Below, in pieces: positions 8,163-16,227 of a stretch of DNA of 56,278 bases. Below the pieces are notes generated by a model. The model ran no database searches and was not told the DNA's origin. It saw only the letters and a list, made by a program, of their open reading frames with translations. Positions within the stretch are counted from its first letter, which is position 1. The number at the start of each line of letters is the position of its first letter. This DNA comes from a virus, in the IMG/VR virus record IMGVR_UViG_3300006916_000005, positions 1 to 56,278 of that record. One strand, written 5' to 3'. The position numbers and the translations under genes were made by a program.

Positions 8163-8414
8163 TCAAGCTCGACGATGTTCGGTCCACTCTTCCGAGGTCT
8201 GCCAGCCCATGGACGCCTCGTCGGTTGCCGCGTGGGTGTGGAGGATGACGCCGACGATGAAGTAGCTGTGGTCGGGGTCCATCTCTTCCCAGCATCGACA
8301 CATCAGGCTAGCTTGCGAGACAGCGTCCTCGATCGACAAGGTGTTCAGGAACTCCGTCCGGGAGCGGTTCCCGTGGATCGCGGAGTAGCGGTTGAATGTG
8401 ACGCGAAAGTCCAT
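8163..8414 (-). CDS. Hypothetical small protein
   Basis: 83 residues, mixed alpha/beta by eye, with a Cys-rich patch (LMCRCWEEMD) and a His-containing C-terminal region (ILHTHAATDE). Not recognised. Its ATG overlaps the TGA of the upstream gene (ATGA), so it is translated as part of the small-gene string starting at 9201. A role in early host takeover is plausible from the promoter type only. Confidence 0.65.
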   Translation of the reverse strand: MDFRVTFNRYSAIHGNRSRTEFLNTLSIEDAVSQASLMCRCWEEMDPDHSYFIVGVILHTHAATDEASMGWQTSEEWTEHRRA

Positions 8415-8584
8415 CAGTTGATCTCCTTCAGGCTGGAGGTTGCGACGACGCGGGTGGTGAAGCGTGTCCGCTCCCAGTAGGCGTTGTCCTTGACCCGGAC
8501 GACGGTCAGGACGCCGTCCGAGTTGATGATCTCACAGCGAACGTCTGTCGCTGTGAGGTGGGTCGGGTTGAAGGTGGCGTTCAT
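8414..8584 (-). CDS. Hypothetical small protein
   Basis: 56 residues from the ATG at 8584, which overlaps the stop of the preceding gene; an upstream in-frame ATG at 8641 lies deep inside that gene and is not favoured. Beta-rich sequence (DVRCEIINSDGVLTVVRVKD) with no recognised family. It overlaps its neighbours at both ends by four bases, typical of the tightly packed accessory string. Confidence 0.6.
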   Translation of the reverse strand: MNATFNPTHLTATDVRCEIINSDGVLTVVRVKDNAYWERTRFTTRVVATSSLKEIN

Positions 8585-8874
8585 GCCACCATCTCCCGGG
8601 TGATTCGCTTCTTCTCGAAGCCCAGTTCCGTCGACAGCCACTTCGTGACGGCGAAGACGTTGGGCGACAGGAAGGCGAGGCGAAGGGACTGGAGGTCCCC
8701 GTCGCTGTTCAGGTCGTAGACCCAGCCGTCGAAGGTCAGGTCCGGGTGATCCGCCGCCAGCTGTTCGCGGGTCTTCTGGATGTTCGTGGCTCCGTGCCAG
8801 TTCTCCCAGAGCTTACAGTGGACCGGGACTTCGATCCCGTCGGATGTCTTGCAAATTGCTGTTTTGATAGTCAT
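8581..8874 (-). CDS. Hypothetical small protein
   Basis: 97 residues, ATG at 8874 preceded by AAAGGAT. It begins MTIKTAICKTSDGIEVPVH and has hydrophobic segments near LRLAFLSPNVFAVTKWL. No family recognised. It is the second gene of the string under promoter 9232-9285 and overlaps the next gene by four bases. Confidence 0.65.
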   Translation of the reverse strand: MTIKTAICKTSDGIEVPVHCKLWENWHGATNIQKTREQLAADHPDLTFDGWVYDLNSDGDLQSLRLAFLSPNVFAVTKWLSTELGFEKKRITREMVA

Positions 8875-8886
8875 GGTCTTATCCTT

Positions 8887-9201
8887 TCAAGGAAGATCAT
8901 AGGCACGACGCCCACGGGTTTCCCATTTCTCGATCACAGGCTGGCCCAGCTCGTCCTCGTCGACCACGATGTAGGCGACCGTCTTCAGGACCCGGGCGTA
9001 GCGCTTGCCTTCGGTGGTGAAGATGACGTGGGGGAACTCGTCGATCGAGGCCCACGGGTTGGAACAGAAGTCGCAAGAGGGAGCCGACCAGCGATCGCCG
9101 AACTCGAAGGTGTGACCCTCGTCCGCCTCGCGGAAGTGACCAAGAATGATCGGGTCGAAGCCAATGTGGCGGCGGTCGTTGGTGTGAGATGCGAAGGCCA
9201 T
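8887..9201 (-). CDS. Hypothetical protein with CxxC motif
   Basis: 104 residues. A single CDFC pair (about residues 43-46) and several His residues near the N-terminus (ASHTNDRRHIGF, LGHF) could bind a metal, but no complete zinc-finger family is recognised. It is first in the minus-strand accessory string, with its ATG at 9201 preceded by GGAGCCTCCC and the repeated promoter cassette. Confidence 0.65.
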   Translation of the reverse strand: MAFASHTNDRRHIGFDPIILGHFREADEGHTFEFGDRWSAPSCDFCSNPWASIDEFPHVIFTTEGKRYARVLKTVAYIVVDEDELGQPVIEKWETRGRRAYDLP

Positions 9202-9231
9202 GGGAGGCTCCTTTCCGTTTCTGATGATCTC

Positions 9232-9285
9232 AATCTACACTATGAGCGGCAGATGTAAACCCCTTATTTCGAAACAGTCTGTTTT
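9232..9285 (-). promoter_or_regulatory. Repeated promoter-operator cassette, copy 2 (leftward, divergent)
   Basis: Minus strand: -35 TTTACA (9254-9259), 16-bp spacer, -10 TAGATT (9232-9237), leader with ATCATCAGAAACGG. The dyad GAAACAGTCTGTTTT (9271-9285) is 11 bp upstream of the -35 box and lies between this promoter and the rightward one at 9299-9327. Confidence 0.8.
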
Positions 9286-9298
9286 TCGCAAATTGTGC

Positions 9299-9327
9299 TT
9301 TACATCTGCCGGGAGATGGTCTATCTA
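9299..9327 (+). promoter_or_regulatory. Repeated promoter cassette, copy 3 (rightward)
   Basis: TTTACA (9299-9304), 17-bp spacer, TATCTA (9322-9327), then ATCATCAGAAACG leading into an AAAGGAA ribosome site. It is the mirror image of the leftward cassette and the only copy reading rightward; the two share the dyad at 9271-9285. Confidence 0.8.
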
Positions 9328-9356
9328 TAGATCATCAGAAACGAAAGGAACACGAC

Positions 9357-9608
9357 ATGATGACCATCGAACAGAAGAAAGCCAGACGCGCCGCGATCAT
9401 GGACCTGACCGCTGATCTCCGCGCCCAGTATGGTGAGACGCAGGACCAGCTTCGGGCGGTCGAGCTGGAGATGAACGAGATCGACTACCCTTGCGCTCGC
9501 CTCACCCGTCTGTCCGACAAGCGCTGGGACCTGTCCGCTCGCATGACTTCGATCGACGCGAACATAGAGCGCCGGGTCGAGGCTTATCTGAAGGAGATCG
9601 CAGCATGA
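9357..9608 (+). CDS. Hypothetical coiled-coil protein, plus strand
   Basis: 83 residues, one of only two plus-strand genes. Highly charged and helical throughout (QKKARRAAIMDLTADLRAQ, LRAVELEMNEID), suggesting a coiled coil or small helical bundle. It starts at ATG 9357 (a second ATG follows at once) after AAAGGAA and the rightward cassette. It overlaps the next gene by ATGA. No family recognised. The opposite orientation to the surrounding late genes is unusual. Confidence 0.8.
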   Translation: MMTIEQKKARRAAIMDLTADLRAQYGETQDQLRAVELEMNEIDYPCARLTRLSDKRWDLSARMTSIDANIERRVEAYLKEIAA

Positions 9609-9850
9609 CCGGGGACAACACTCTCCGCCTCGACGTCTGGTTCTCTCCGGAGTTCCAGTCGTGGGGCGTGACCGAATATCTTGGCGACGACCTGAACGAG
9701 ACCGGAACGGAGAGCGAATGGTTCTACTTGAAGATCGGCGCGATCGAGCGCGCGAACGAGCGGCTCCACAGCCTCGACGACGAGGTCCAGCGGGTGGACA
9801 TCTACTCGAAGGCGTGGAACCTGATGTCGTCGAAGACGATGCTATCGTGA
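9605..9850 (+). CDS. Hypothetical protein, plus strand
   Basis: 81 residues starting MTGDNTLRLDVWFSPEFQSW. The ATG at 9605 overlaps the stop of the upstream gene, indicating coupled translation. Acidic, mixed structure, no family recognised. Its end overlaps the end of the convergent minus gene at 9842 by nine bases, and no terminator is visible between them. Confidence 0.75.
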   Translation: MTGDNTLRLDVWFSPEFQSWGVTEYLGDDLNETGTESEWFYLKIGAIERANERLHSLDDEVQRVDIYSKAWNLMSSKTMLS

Positions 9851-10024
9851 CCGGAGCCAGATGATCTCGCACAGTCCGGCGGACGTTCCGTCGGACTGGC
9901 ACCGCTTCATGAAGTGGACGTAGGTTTCGCCCTTCCGTGGGCGCTTGTCGTTCGGATCGAGCTTCCGGAGGACGTCGATCGGCGCTGATCCGACAGAGCC
10001 TCGATCGTTCAAGAGGCCCAGCAT
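9842..10024 (-). CDS. Hypothetical protein, possibly the C-terminal part of a split gene
   Basis: 60 residues from ATG 10024, ending convergently with the plus-strand gene. The frame stays open upstream to about 10114 with protein-like codons (KSIWESRERTLFGTRQALRD) but has no ATG, GTG or TTG there and no ribosome site at 10024. The open stretch overlaps the end of the 38-residue gene at 10089-10205 in the +1 frame, so the two may be one frameshifted gene. Function unknown. Confidence 0.5.
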   Translation of the reverse strand: MLGLLNDRGSVGSAPIDVLRKLDPNDKRPRKGETYVHFMKRCQSDGTSAGLCEIIWLRSR

Positions 10025-10088
10025 GTCACGGAGAGCTTGGCGGGTCCCGAACAGGGTCCGCTCGCGGCTCTCCCAGATCGACTTCGCT

Positions 10089-10205
10089 TTAGACCGTGTC
10101 GAGAAACGTGTTCAGATCGGTCAGCTCTGTTTCGACTTGCGCCTTCAGGGAGATGATGTCGGACATCGCTGTCGCGATCGCTTGGAGCTTCTGTAAAAGT
10201 GTCAT
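10089..10205 (-). CDS. Short coiled-coil peptide
   Basis: 38 residues, wholly helical (MTLLQKLQAIATAMSDI and LKAQVETELTDLNTFLD), with an AAGGA site before the ATG at 10205. It lies 40 bp after the Mu-F-like head gene. It may stand alone, or be the N-terminal part of the following frame (see 9842-10024). Function unknown. Confidence 0.6.
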   Translation of the reverse strand: MTLLQKLQAIATAMSDIISLKAQVETELTDLNTFLDTV

Positions 10206-10244
10206 GTTGTGCGTCCTTGTGGGTTTGCGTGGGATAGCCCTATA

Positions 10245-11429
10245 TCACAAGAAGTTGTCCGGGTCGAGACCGGCGGCGATGAAGGCGTCCCGGTCGCGTC
10301 GAGCGAGCTGTGACAGGGTCAGCTCGTCGCCCCTACGGTTCACGAAGCGATCGAGCTTCAGGTTCCCGTCCCGGAAGAGCTTGGCCCGGGTTGGTCCGAG
10401 GATGTCGATCTGGAAGGACGTCGGCTGTCGGGTCAACCAATCCTGATAGCTGATCTTCGCGTCGATGACGCCGGTCCGCTTCCTGATCTCGCCCCGGGAG
10501 AACTGATCGAAGCTCCCCTTGTGACCACGGGGAAGGGAGGCCCGGTTGCCCACAGGCTTGATCCCCGCCTTCTTTGCATAGTCCCGGAGAAGGCCCTTCT
10601 CTGTCACCGCCTTCGCTGGACGCTTTCCAATGACCTCGCCGTCCAGTTCCGCGACACGAAGGGACCGACAGTTCCAATGTAGCGGCGGGATAGGTCCCTT
10701 TCCGACAGGGAACCGCTTTCCATCGTTTGCACGACAGACCGGAGTGGTTCGGCTGTCCAGTGTGGCGACGTAGACCTCCCGGTCGAAGACGTCGGCGTTC
10801 GCTTTGTAGAACTCTCGCTTCGCGGCGTTGCTGTAGGAATTGACGGCGGTCCGGGCGATCGCTTGGGCTTGTCTCCGCGTGATCTGTGTGACCCCATCCT
10901 TGCCTCTCTGGTTTACCGATCCGACCACCCTCCGGGCGATCTCTCGCGTGGGTTCACCTTGGACGACACCGATCCGGATCGCTTGCTCGATCCTCTGGAG
11001 GTCAGCCCGGGCGATCTGGTTCGACCAGTCCTTCAGGGTCCGGCCCTCGAAGGGGTGGTGTGTGACCAGCGCCTTCAGAGTGTCGACATTCGGGAGGACT
11101 GTGTCAAGGAGGACAGGGGCGACGGTCTGGAGAGCGGTCGCCAGAAGCGCCGGTTCAGCCTGAACCAGAGCGAGCATCTCGTCACGCCAGACTTGGGAAC
11201 TTTTTTTCCAGCTCTCCGAGCGTATAGCGGCGATCGCCTTGATCAGCCTCTCCTGACTTGCCACCGATCGGCTCTTGTCGAGCCTCTTGATGATCAGGTC
11301 CTTGATGTCCTTCTCCGTGGCGTCGAGAAGATCGAAGACATCGTTCCGAACCTTCCCGGAAAGCCGGAGAAGTCCGATCTGATGCCGGATCATCGCGTCC
11401 AGCCACTCGTCGTTGATGTCGTTCGCCAT
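10245..11429 (-). CDS. Head morphogenesis protein, Mu gpF / SPP1 gp7 family
   Basis: 394 residues. Proteins of this family are minor head proteins near the portal, needed for assembly and in some phages carried into the cell with the DNA. The diagnostic segment is at residues 219-259: EVYVATLDSRTTPVC, then GKGPIPPLHWNCRSLRV, with C232 and C254. The N-terminal 200 residues are helical and include a long portal-binding-type region. The gene follows portal and a putative virion protein, the usual order. The ATG at 11429 has GAGAG upstream. Confidence 0.85.
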   Translation of the reverse strand: MANDINDEWLDAMIRHQIGLLRLSGKVRNDVFDLLDATEKDIKDLIIKRLDKSRSVASQERLIKAIAAIRSESWKKSSQVWRDEMLALVQAEPALLATALQTVAPVLLDTVLPNVDTLKALVTHHPFEGRTLKDWSNQIARADLQRIEQAIRIGVVQGEPTREIARRVVGSVNQRGKDGVTQITRRQAQAIARTAVNSYSNAAKREFYKANADVFDREVYVATLDSRTTPVCRANDGKRFPVGKGPIPPLHWNCRSLRVAELDGEVIGKRPAKAVTEKGLLRDYAKKAGIKPVGNRASLPRGHKGSFDQFSRGEIRKRTGVIDAKISYQDWLTRQPTSFQIDILGPTRAKLFRDGNLKLDRFVNRRGDELTLSQLARRDRDAFIAAGLDPDNFL

Positions 11430-11458
11430 CTGGTTCTCTCATTCGCCGCCCGAAGGCG

Positions 11459-12259
11459 TTATACGTTCGTGTTCGTGTTCGACAAGATGATCGACAAGGA
11501 GATGCTAACCTCTCCGCCAGCCTGATCGACAGCCATCTCGACCCAGATGTCCGTCAAGGGAGGGAGTTCAAGATATGGTTCACGAACGATCGTGTTCGTT
11601 ACACTGTTCAGACCCTCGAAGTCCTTCTGTTTCACTTCAGGGGAAAAGGGAGGCGTGACCTGAAGTGCGTTCTCCCGTGTTAAGATATGCATGTCGGCGA
11701 CCTTGCCGCTGGACAGCGAGTAGTTGACCCTCGTCAAAAGTCCAGTCTGGTTGATGCCTGTTGTGTAGGCGGCTTTCAGGGTCGTCGAGGCCCCTATTCC
11801 TTGGAAGTCAACCTCCGCCAAGAGCTGGGCGCTCTCGTTCTCGATTTCAATGATCGCGGCGTTTGTGCCTCCATAGACCCCGACCTCGACGACACGGGTC
11901 CGGTCGATCCTCCAGAATGTCTTGGTCGTGTAAGCCGAAGCATTGGCTCCGGCGGTGACTATGACCTCGCTGTCACGATAGCCAGCCGCATTGATCCCGT
12001 AGACCTCGACCGAACGAGCGCCTGTTCCGTCTGCCGTGTCGGCGGCGTTGCCTCCCGCCCTGATCCGGACCCGTTCGTCTGCCGTTGGCCAGATCGCCGC
12101 GCCGCCTTGGGTTTGAACAGCTTGGAACGACGTGGTCAGGTTCCGAAGTGTGCCGTATTTATGCACCGGCTCGATCAGTTCACGGTTCGGACCGCGCGCC
12201 CGACCGAAGCCAAGCTCGACCAAGAAGTCACGCTCTGGTTGCTGAATAAAACTAGCCAT
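11459..12259 (-). CDS. Putative virion structural protein
   Basis: 266 residues, beta-rich, no cysteine, with an N-terminal segment FIQQPERDFLVELGFGRARG and a middle GTGARSVEVYGINAAGYRD of the kind found in virion proteins of marine and alphaproteobacterial phages. It lies between the portal/small gene and the Mu-F-like gene. A head fibre, decoration or minor capsid role is possible. No firm family assignment. Confidence 0.6.
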   Translation of the reverse strand: MASFIQQPERDFLVELGFGRARGPNRELIEPVHKYGTLRNLTTSFQAVQTQGGAAIWPTADERVRIRAGGNAADTADGTGARSVEVYGINAAGYRDSEVIVTAGANASAYTTKTFWRIDRTRVVEVGVYGGTNAAIIEIENESAQLLAEVDFQGIGASTTLKAAYTTGINQTGLLTRVNYSLSSGKVADMHILTRENALQVTPPFSPEVKQKDFEGLNSVTNTIVREPYLELPPLTDIWVEMAVDQAGGEVSISLSIILSNTNTNV

Positions 12260-12461
12260 CGTCCTCTTCCTCGTAGGGGATGCGATCAGCTCCGACCAAG
12301 AGGTTCAGCTTCGCGCGCTCCATGTCGTAGATCATTTCGTCGTCCCCTTGGCCCATCGCGTAGGTCGTCAGGGAGCCGTCTGGTGATCGACCGATGAAGA
12401 ACCCCTCTTCGACGATCCCGGCTTCAGCGTCACTCCTGACCGCCTCGATCATTGTCATCAT
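12252..12461 (-). CDS. Hypothetical small protein overlapping portal end
   Basis: About 69 residues, rich in acidic residues, with a FFIGRSPDGSLTTYAMGQGD core of a type often seen as a small gene beside portal genes. It overlaps the portal 3' end by about 32 bases. Alternative starts at 12527, 12458 and 12452 exist; 12461 is chosen as a compromise with a weak GAAGAAG upstream. It ends eight bases inside the next gene. Function unknown. Confidence 0.55.
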   Translation of the reverse strand: MMTMIEAVRSDAEAGIVEEGFFIGRSPDGSLTTYAMGQGDDEMIYDMERAKLNLLVGADRIPYEEEDDG

Positions 12462-14007
12462 CGTCTTCTTCGTCTGGGTCTCCGGGTTCTCGGTTTCCGC
12501 CACCAGCTTGATCATCGTCATCGACAAGGTCCTTCGAATTCATGGACCCCAGAACGAGGTCCTCTTCTTCCTCGATCTTAGCGATCTCTTCATCGAAGTC
12601 CAGTTCGGTGACGTCCTTGTTCTGGAGCCAGAGATGGATCGTCTCGTAGGACAACGGCGCTCCGCTGTTCTTGGCGGTGACCATCTTGACGAGATCGTCC
12701 GGCGTGAAGCTGTCGTCCACGAAGTCAAGGTTCGGGGTCACGACGACCTCTTCCGGGTTCGCGCCGATCCACTTGGCGATCTGGCGGAGCGATTGCTGGA
12801 GACCGTAGGCCCCGGTCAGGGCGATCTGGTTCAGCGTGGCAGTCCGGGCGGCGACCCTGATCTTCAGGGCGTCACCGCTCTCCCGTTCCCGGGAGACGCT
12901 GTCCATCAGCTGTCCGCCTTTCTGCATCGCGCGATTGTAGTCGTTCTCCAGAGAGGTCCGCTGTTCGGGGATGCCGTCGGAGCTTGGTCCAATGAACTCC
13001 GCCGTCCCGTTCTCCGGGAGGTGGATCGTCGCACCAGCGCCCAAACGGATCGCCTCGTCTGCCATGTTCCCGCCGGAGATGACCAGCGTGTCCTGTCCTT
13101 GCATGAAGAGCGCTTGACGATAGTCAGCCTCGCCACGATAGATCGCCATGATCGCGGACGCCAGTCCAAGGAGAGGCGGCTTGTCGGGATCAGGGACCAC
13201 GTCACAAGCGTTGATGATCACGAAGGGAATTTCGTCGAGCTTTGTCCCACGGTAGGACGGGTCGATCAGGTTCTCTTCGCTGAAGTCGAGGCTTTTGTCG
13301 TCACGAAAGACGCCGACCCGGTAGGTCCCGGTCCCTTTCGGTTCGTTCTCGTCGACAGCTCCGAGGATCAAGACGCGATACTTCTGGCGCTCGACCCAGT
13401 TGAAGCTGTCCCCCTTCTCGCGCTCGAAGCCTGTCTCGTCGAGGACGACAAGGTTCAAGTTCTGGACCTCGATCCCATCCCGGGAGCCTTGGTCCCAGTT
13501 GATGATCGCCTCCGTCTCATAGAGAGCGATGTAGGGGAGATCGTCGACGCGGACTGTCTTCCCAGCAGCGACCACGGTCGATCGGCTGGCTCTTGGGTCC
13601 ATCGTCATATCCGACAGGAGGCCGACGCGCCCGGTCAGGAGTTGCTGTTCGTTGATCCGGCGGAGCAACATCTGGAGGCTCTCGTTCCGGAGGGTGGCTT
13701 GCTCCCGGAGCGGCTCCATCGCCGCCGGAAGCTCGATCACGGCGGGCTTGTGATGCATCACGCCAAGCATCGCGGACACCGCGTCGTCGAGGATGTCAGG
13801 GAGGATCGCGCGGCTCTTGTAAGCCTCATAGGCTTGGAAGCCCGGGGAGAGAGCCGTGGTCATGCCGTCCTCGATCATCCCGGCGGTCGGCTTCAGGTAT
13901 ATCTGACCCTTCTCCTTGACCTGTCTCTCTCCGAGATAGATGTCGCGGAGCATGACCCAGTCCGGGAGGTGGGTTGAAAAGAGTGGATGCTTCTGTTCGA
14001 CGCCCAT
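12430..14007 (-). CDS. Portal protein, DUF4055-like
   Basis: 525 residues. It forms the dodecameric DNA channel at one capsid vertex. The layout matches DUF4055 portal-type proteins: N-terminal WVMLRDIYLGERQVKEKG, LPDILDDAVSAMLGVMHHKP, a middle with LDEIPFVIINACDVVPDPDKPPLLGLA, and a helical C-terminal half (LKIRVAARTATLNQIALTGAYG). The last 45 residues are an acidic, probably disordered tail. It follows TerL with no gap and precedes the minor head genes, as expected. Confidence 0.85.
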   Translation of the reverse strand: MGVEQKHPLFSTHLPDWVMLRDIYLGERQVKEKGQIYLKPTAGMIEDGMTTALSPGFQAYEAYKSRAILPDILDDAVSAMLGVMHHKPAVIELPAAMEPLREQATLRNESLQMLLRRINEQQLLTGRVGLLSDMTMDPRASRSTVVAAGKTVRVDDLPYIALYETEAIINWDQGSRDGIEVQNLNLVVLDETGFEREKGDSFNWVERQKYRVLILGAVDENEPKGTGTYRVGVFRDDKSLDFSEENLIDPSYRGTKLDEIPFVIINACDVVPDPDKPPLLGLASAIMAIYRGEADYRQALFMQGQDTLVISGGNMADEAIRLGAGATIHLPENGTAEFIGPSSDGIPEQRTSLENDYNRAMQKGGQLMDSVSRERESGDALKIRVAARTATLNQIALTGAYGLQQSLRQIAKWIGANPEEVVVTPNLDFVDDSFTPDDLVKMVTAKNSGAPLSYETIHLWLQNKDVTELDFDEEIAKIEEEEDLVLGSMNSKDLVDDDDQAGGGNREPGDPDEEDDDDNDRGGQE

Positions 14008-15555
14008 TTAGAACATTCCTGTCGTTTTGCCGGTTCCGCCCCGGTTCCCAGTAGAGCGAACCCGGTAGCGTGTCTCGTCGCCGATATGGTCTTCGGCGTC
14101 GGTGTCCACGTCATCCGGGTCCTTGTCCGATCGCGGAAGGACCGGAACGGTTCTTATGAATTGATCACAATTCTCGAAAATAAACAAGCCCGGGTCTTCG
14201 CGCATTTGGACTTGACCCGTTTCTTCGTCGATCAGGTTCTTCGCGTTGCGGATGTACTTGCGGAGGGTCTCCCAGCCAGCCTTCCTTGATCCGGGTCGCT
14301 TGTCAGCCTTCGTCCAGATGATCCCGGAGGGATACTTCTTCCCGTCCCGGGTGGTGAAAGGGAGGCCCATGTCCCGACCGATCGAGACCCCGTTCTCCGT
14401 GTTGTGGATCGCGTTGTCCGCCGGTCCCGGGTTGATCTTCATGTTCGGGAACATGGATCGCTCGCGCTCCGCGATGCCCTTGGCGACATCCACGGCGAGC
14501 ATCTTCTTGCCCTCGTTCGGCTTCCCGTTCCAGCCATACCATTCCGCGATCCGGAAGAGATCGCCGGGGACGGTACTATGCCAGCGACCATCGGCTCCCT
14601 TGTAGTCGGACCCATCACTCTCCGCCCACCAGCCCACGGAGAAGGGAGCGCTCGATCCCCAGTCGAAGGACCGATCGACCCTCCAGCTCGAAGGGACTGG
14701 GAAGCGCTGGACGATGTTGACCTTCTGGTCCCAGACGTCGTCGAACATGCCTCCGGCGACGATGTCCCAGCTCCCCTCCAGCCATGCGGCGAGCTTCGCC
14801 GGGTTGTCGGCTTGTTTCTTCAGCTGGGCGATGTAGTTGGGCTGGGCGGTCAGGAGGATCGTGTTCTCGTAGATCGTCCCCTTGATCGTCAGCCGTTCGA
14901 GGACGTGTGTCTCGACCTCCCCGGTCACGGGGTTCTCGATCTTGTAGGTCGCGCGCCTCCGGACCCCGTCCTTCTGTGGGAGTTCGAAGTAGAACTTCAC
15001 TTGGTTGTGTCCGACCCCGTAGGGGTTCGTCGTGGCCCGGACCCGGAGCGGGATTTCTCTCTCTGTCGATCGGAGACAGGACATCATCGACTTGTAGCCT
15101 TCGAGGCTCGCCCAGTTGGTCAGCTCGTCCCAGCCGATGAACTGGAACTCCTGTCCGTGGTACTTCCAATAATCGTCCGGCTTGTTGAACTGTCGGAAGA
15201 GAAGCTCTTCCCCATCAGGGAAGACCCACTTGTAGGCGGAGCCGTTCCATCGAGCGCCGGGGAACATTTTGGGGAACCAGCGCTTCGACTTCGTGATCAG
15301 GTCCTCCAGCTGTGGGAAGGTCTGGCGGAAGATGACGCCCTTGTATTGGAGGCCCCAGCCGCGTCCGATGAACTGGGCGAAGTCCATCAGGAGCGTGTCC
15401 GACTTCCCGGGTCCCCTCGTCCCGTGATAAAGTATCTCGAAGACATAGCTCCGCTTCATCAGCTCCGTTTGTGAGCCTTTGAGCGGTTCCCATGCCTTCT
15501 TCGTGCCTTCGGGAACGACGAAGGCCGGGGTGATGGTGTCAGCTGTCGTCGTCAT
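14008..15555 (-). CDS. terL: Terminase large subunit
   Basis: 515 residues. It is the ATPase-nuclease that pumps DNA into the capsid. A P-loop HGTRGPGKS is at residues 44-52, and Walker B FIGWDE is at 139-144, with the glutamate acting in ATP hydrolysis. The C-terminal nuclease half begins near FDDVWDQ (271-277), with a candidate metal-binding aspartate in RSFDWG (295-300) and later in LAVDVAKG. Length is in the normal range. It overlaps the small terminase end by 17 bases and abuts the portal start. Confidence 0.93.
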   Translation of the reverse strand: MTTTADTITPAFVVPEGTKKAWEPLKGSQTELMKRSYVFEILYHGTRGPGKSDTLLMDFAQFIGRGWGLQYKGVIFRQTFPQLEDLITKSKRWFPKMFPGARWNGSAYKWVFPDGEELLFRQFNKPDDYWKYHGQEFQFIGWDELTNWASLEGYKSMMSCLRSTEREIPLRVRATTNPYGVGHNQVKFYFELPQKDGVRRRATYKIENPVTGEVETHVLERLTIKGTIYENTILLTAQPNYIAQLKKQADNPAKLAAWLEGSWDIVAGGMFDDVWDQKVNIVQRFPVPSSWRVDRSFDWGSSAPFSVGWWAESDGSDYKGADGRWHSTVPGDLFRIAEWYGWNGKPNEGKKMLAVDVAKGIAERERSMFPNMKINPGPADNAIHNTENGVSIGRDMGLPFTTRDGKKYPSGIIWTKADKRPGSRKAGWETLRKYIRNAKNLIDEETGQVQMREDPGLFIFENCDQFIRTVPVLPRSDKDPDDVDTDAEDHIGDETRYRVRSTGNRGGTGKTTGMF

Positions 15556-16165
15556 CTGGTGGGATGTCCTCGACCGGGAGAGGATCGTTCTCCGATGTCA
15601 GCTGTTCAGGAGCGACGAGGACGCCGGTCTGGACGTTGACTGTCATTCCGTCCTTCTGGCCCCAGCCAGCCGGGTCGGCTTTCTTCAGGAGGCCCTCCAA
15701 GAGCTTGTCCGAGAAGACCCGCTTGTAGGTCACGATCTCCGGGTCCTTGCCAGCGACGATCGGCTCCAGAACGCCTTCGGCTCCCCGGCGGAGAGCTTCA
15801 GCTTCGAGCATGTTCAAATAAATCGCGTGAGCCTCTTGGACCAGCTCACGAAACAGTTGGTTCTCGTTCTCCCACTTGATGACCGTTCCGAGGGTGCATC
15901 CCGCATAGAGCGAGGCGTCCGCCTTCCGGCCCGATCGCGAATAAAATTCCAAGAACTTCGCGGCGGCTTCGTCGTCGAAGATACGGTCCCGCCGATCGAC
16001 GATCTGTCCGAACCATCGCCGGACGCCGCGATCATCTTCAGGCCCAAGGACCTCTCCCTCGTGGACGACGTTGTCCTGAAAGGTGGTGATCGCTCTGGTG
16101 TGGGACGGCTCGACGACGAGGTCCTCGTATTCTGCCTTTGTTTCCGGAGTGTTATCGGTCGCCAT
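15539..16165 (-). CDS. terS: Terminase small subunit
   Basis: 208 residues. It probably recognises the packaging site and recruits TerL. The central part has a helix-turn-helix-like stretch (AAAKFLEFYSRSGRKADASLYAGCTLGTVIKW, about residues 65-97, given here only as its key region) followed by a helical oligomerisation region (LFRELVQEAHAIYLNMLEAE) and an acidic tail. The place directly before terL supports this. Upstream lies the repeat-rich noncoding element at 16228-16480, which could carry the packaging or promoter signals. Confidence 0.8.
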   Translation of the reverse strand: MATDNTPETKAEYEDLVVEPSHTRAITTFQDNVVHEGEVLGPEDDRGVRRWFGQIVDRRDRIFDDEAAAKFLEFYSRSGRKADASLYAGCTLGTVIKWENENQLFRELVQEAHAIYLNMLEAEALRRGAEGVLEPIVAGKDPEIVTYKRVFSDKLLEGLLKKADPAGWGQKDGMTVNVQTGVLVAPEQLTSENDPLPVEDIPPDDDDS

Positions 16166-16227
16166 ATGCGCGCGAACCTCTTTTCTAAATGGTGCGTTGC
16201 AAGCAATCTAAGCCCAAAATACCACGA

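Noticed and set aside
12394-13977. Long plus-strand ORF opposite the portal gene
   Set aside because: Its codon pattern mirrors the portal gene and no ribosome site or domain is present.
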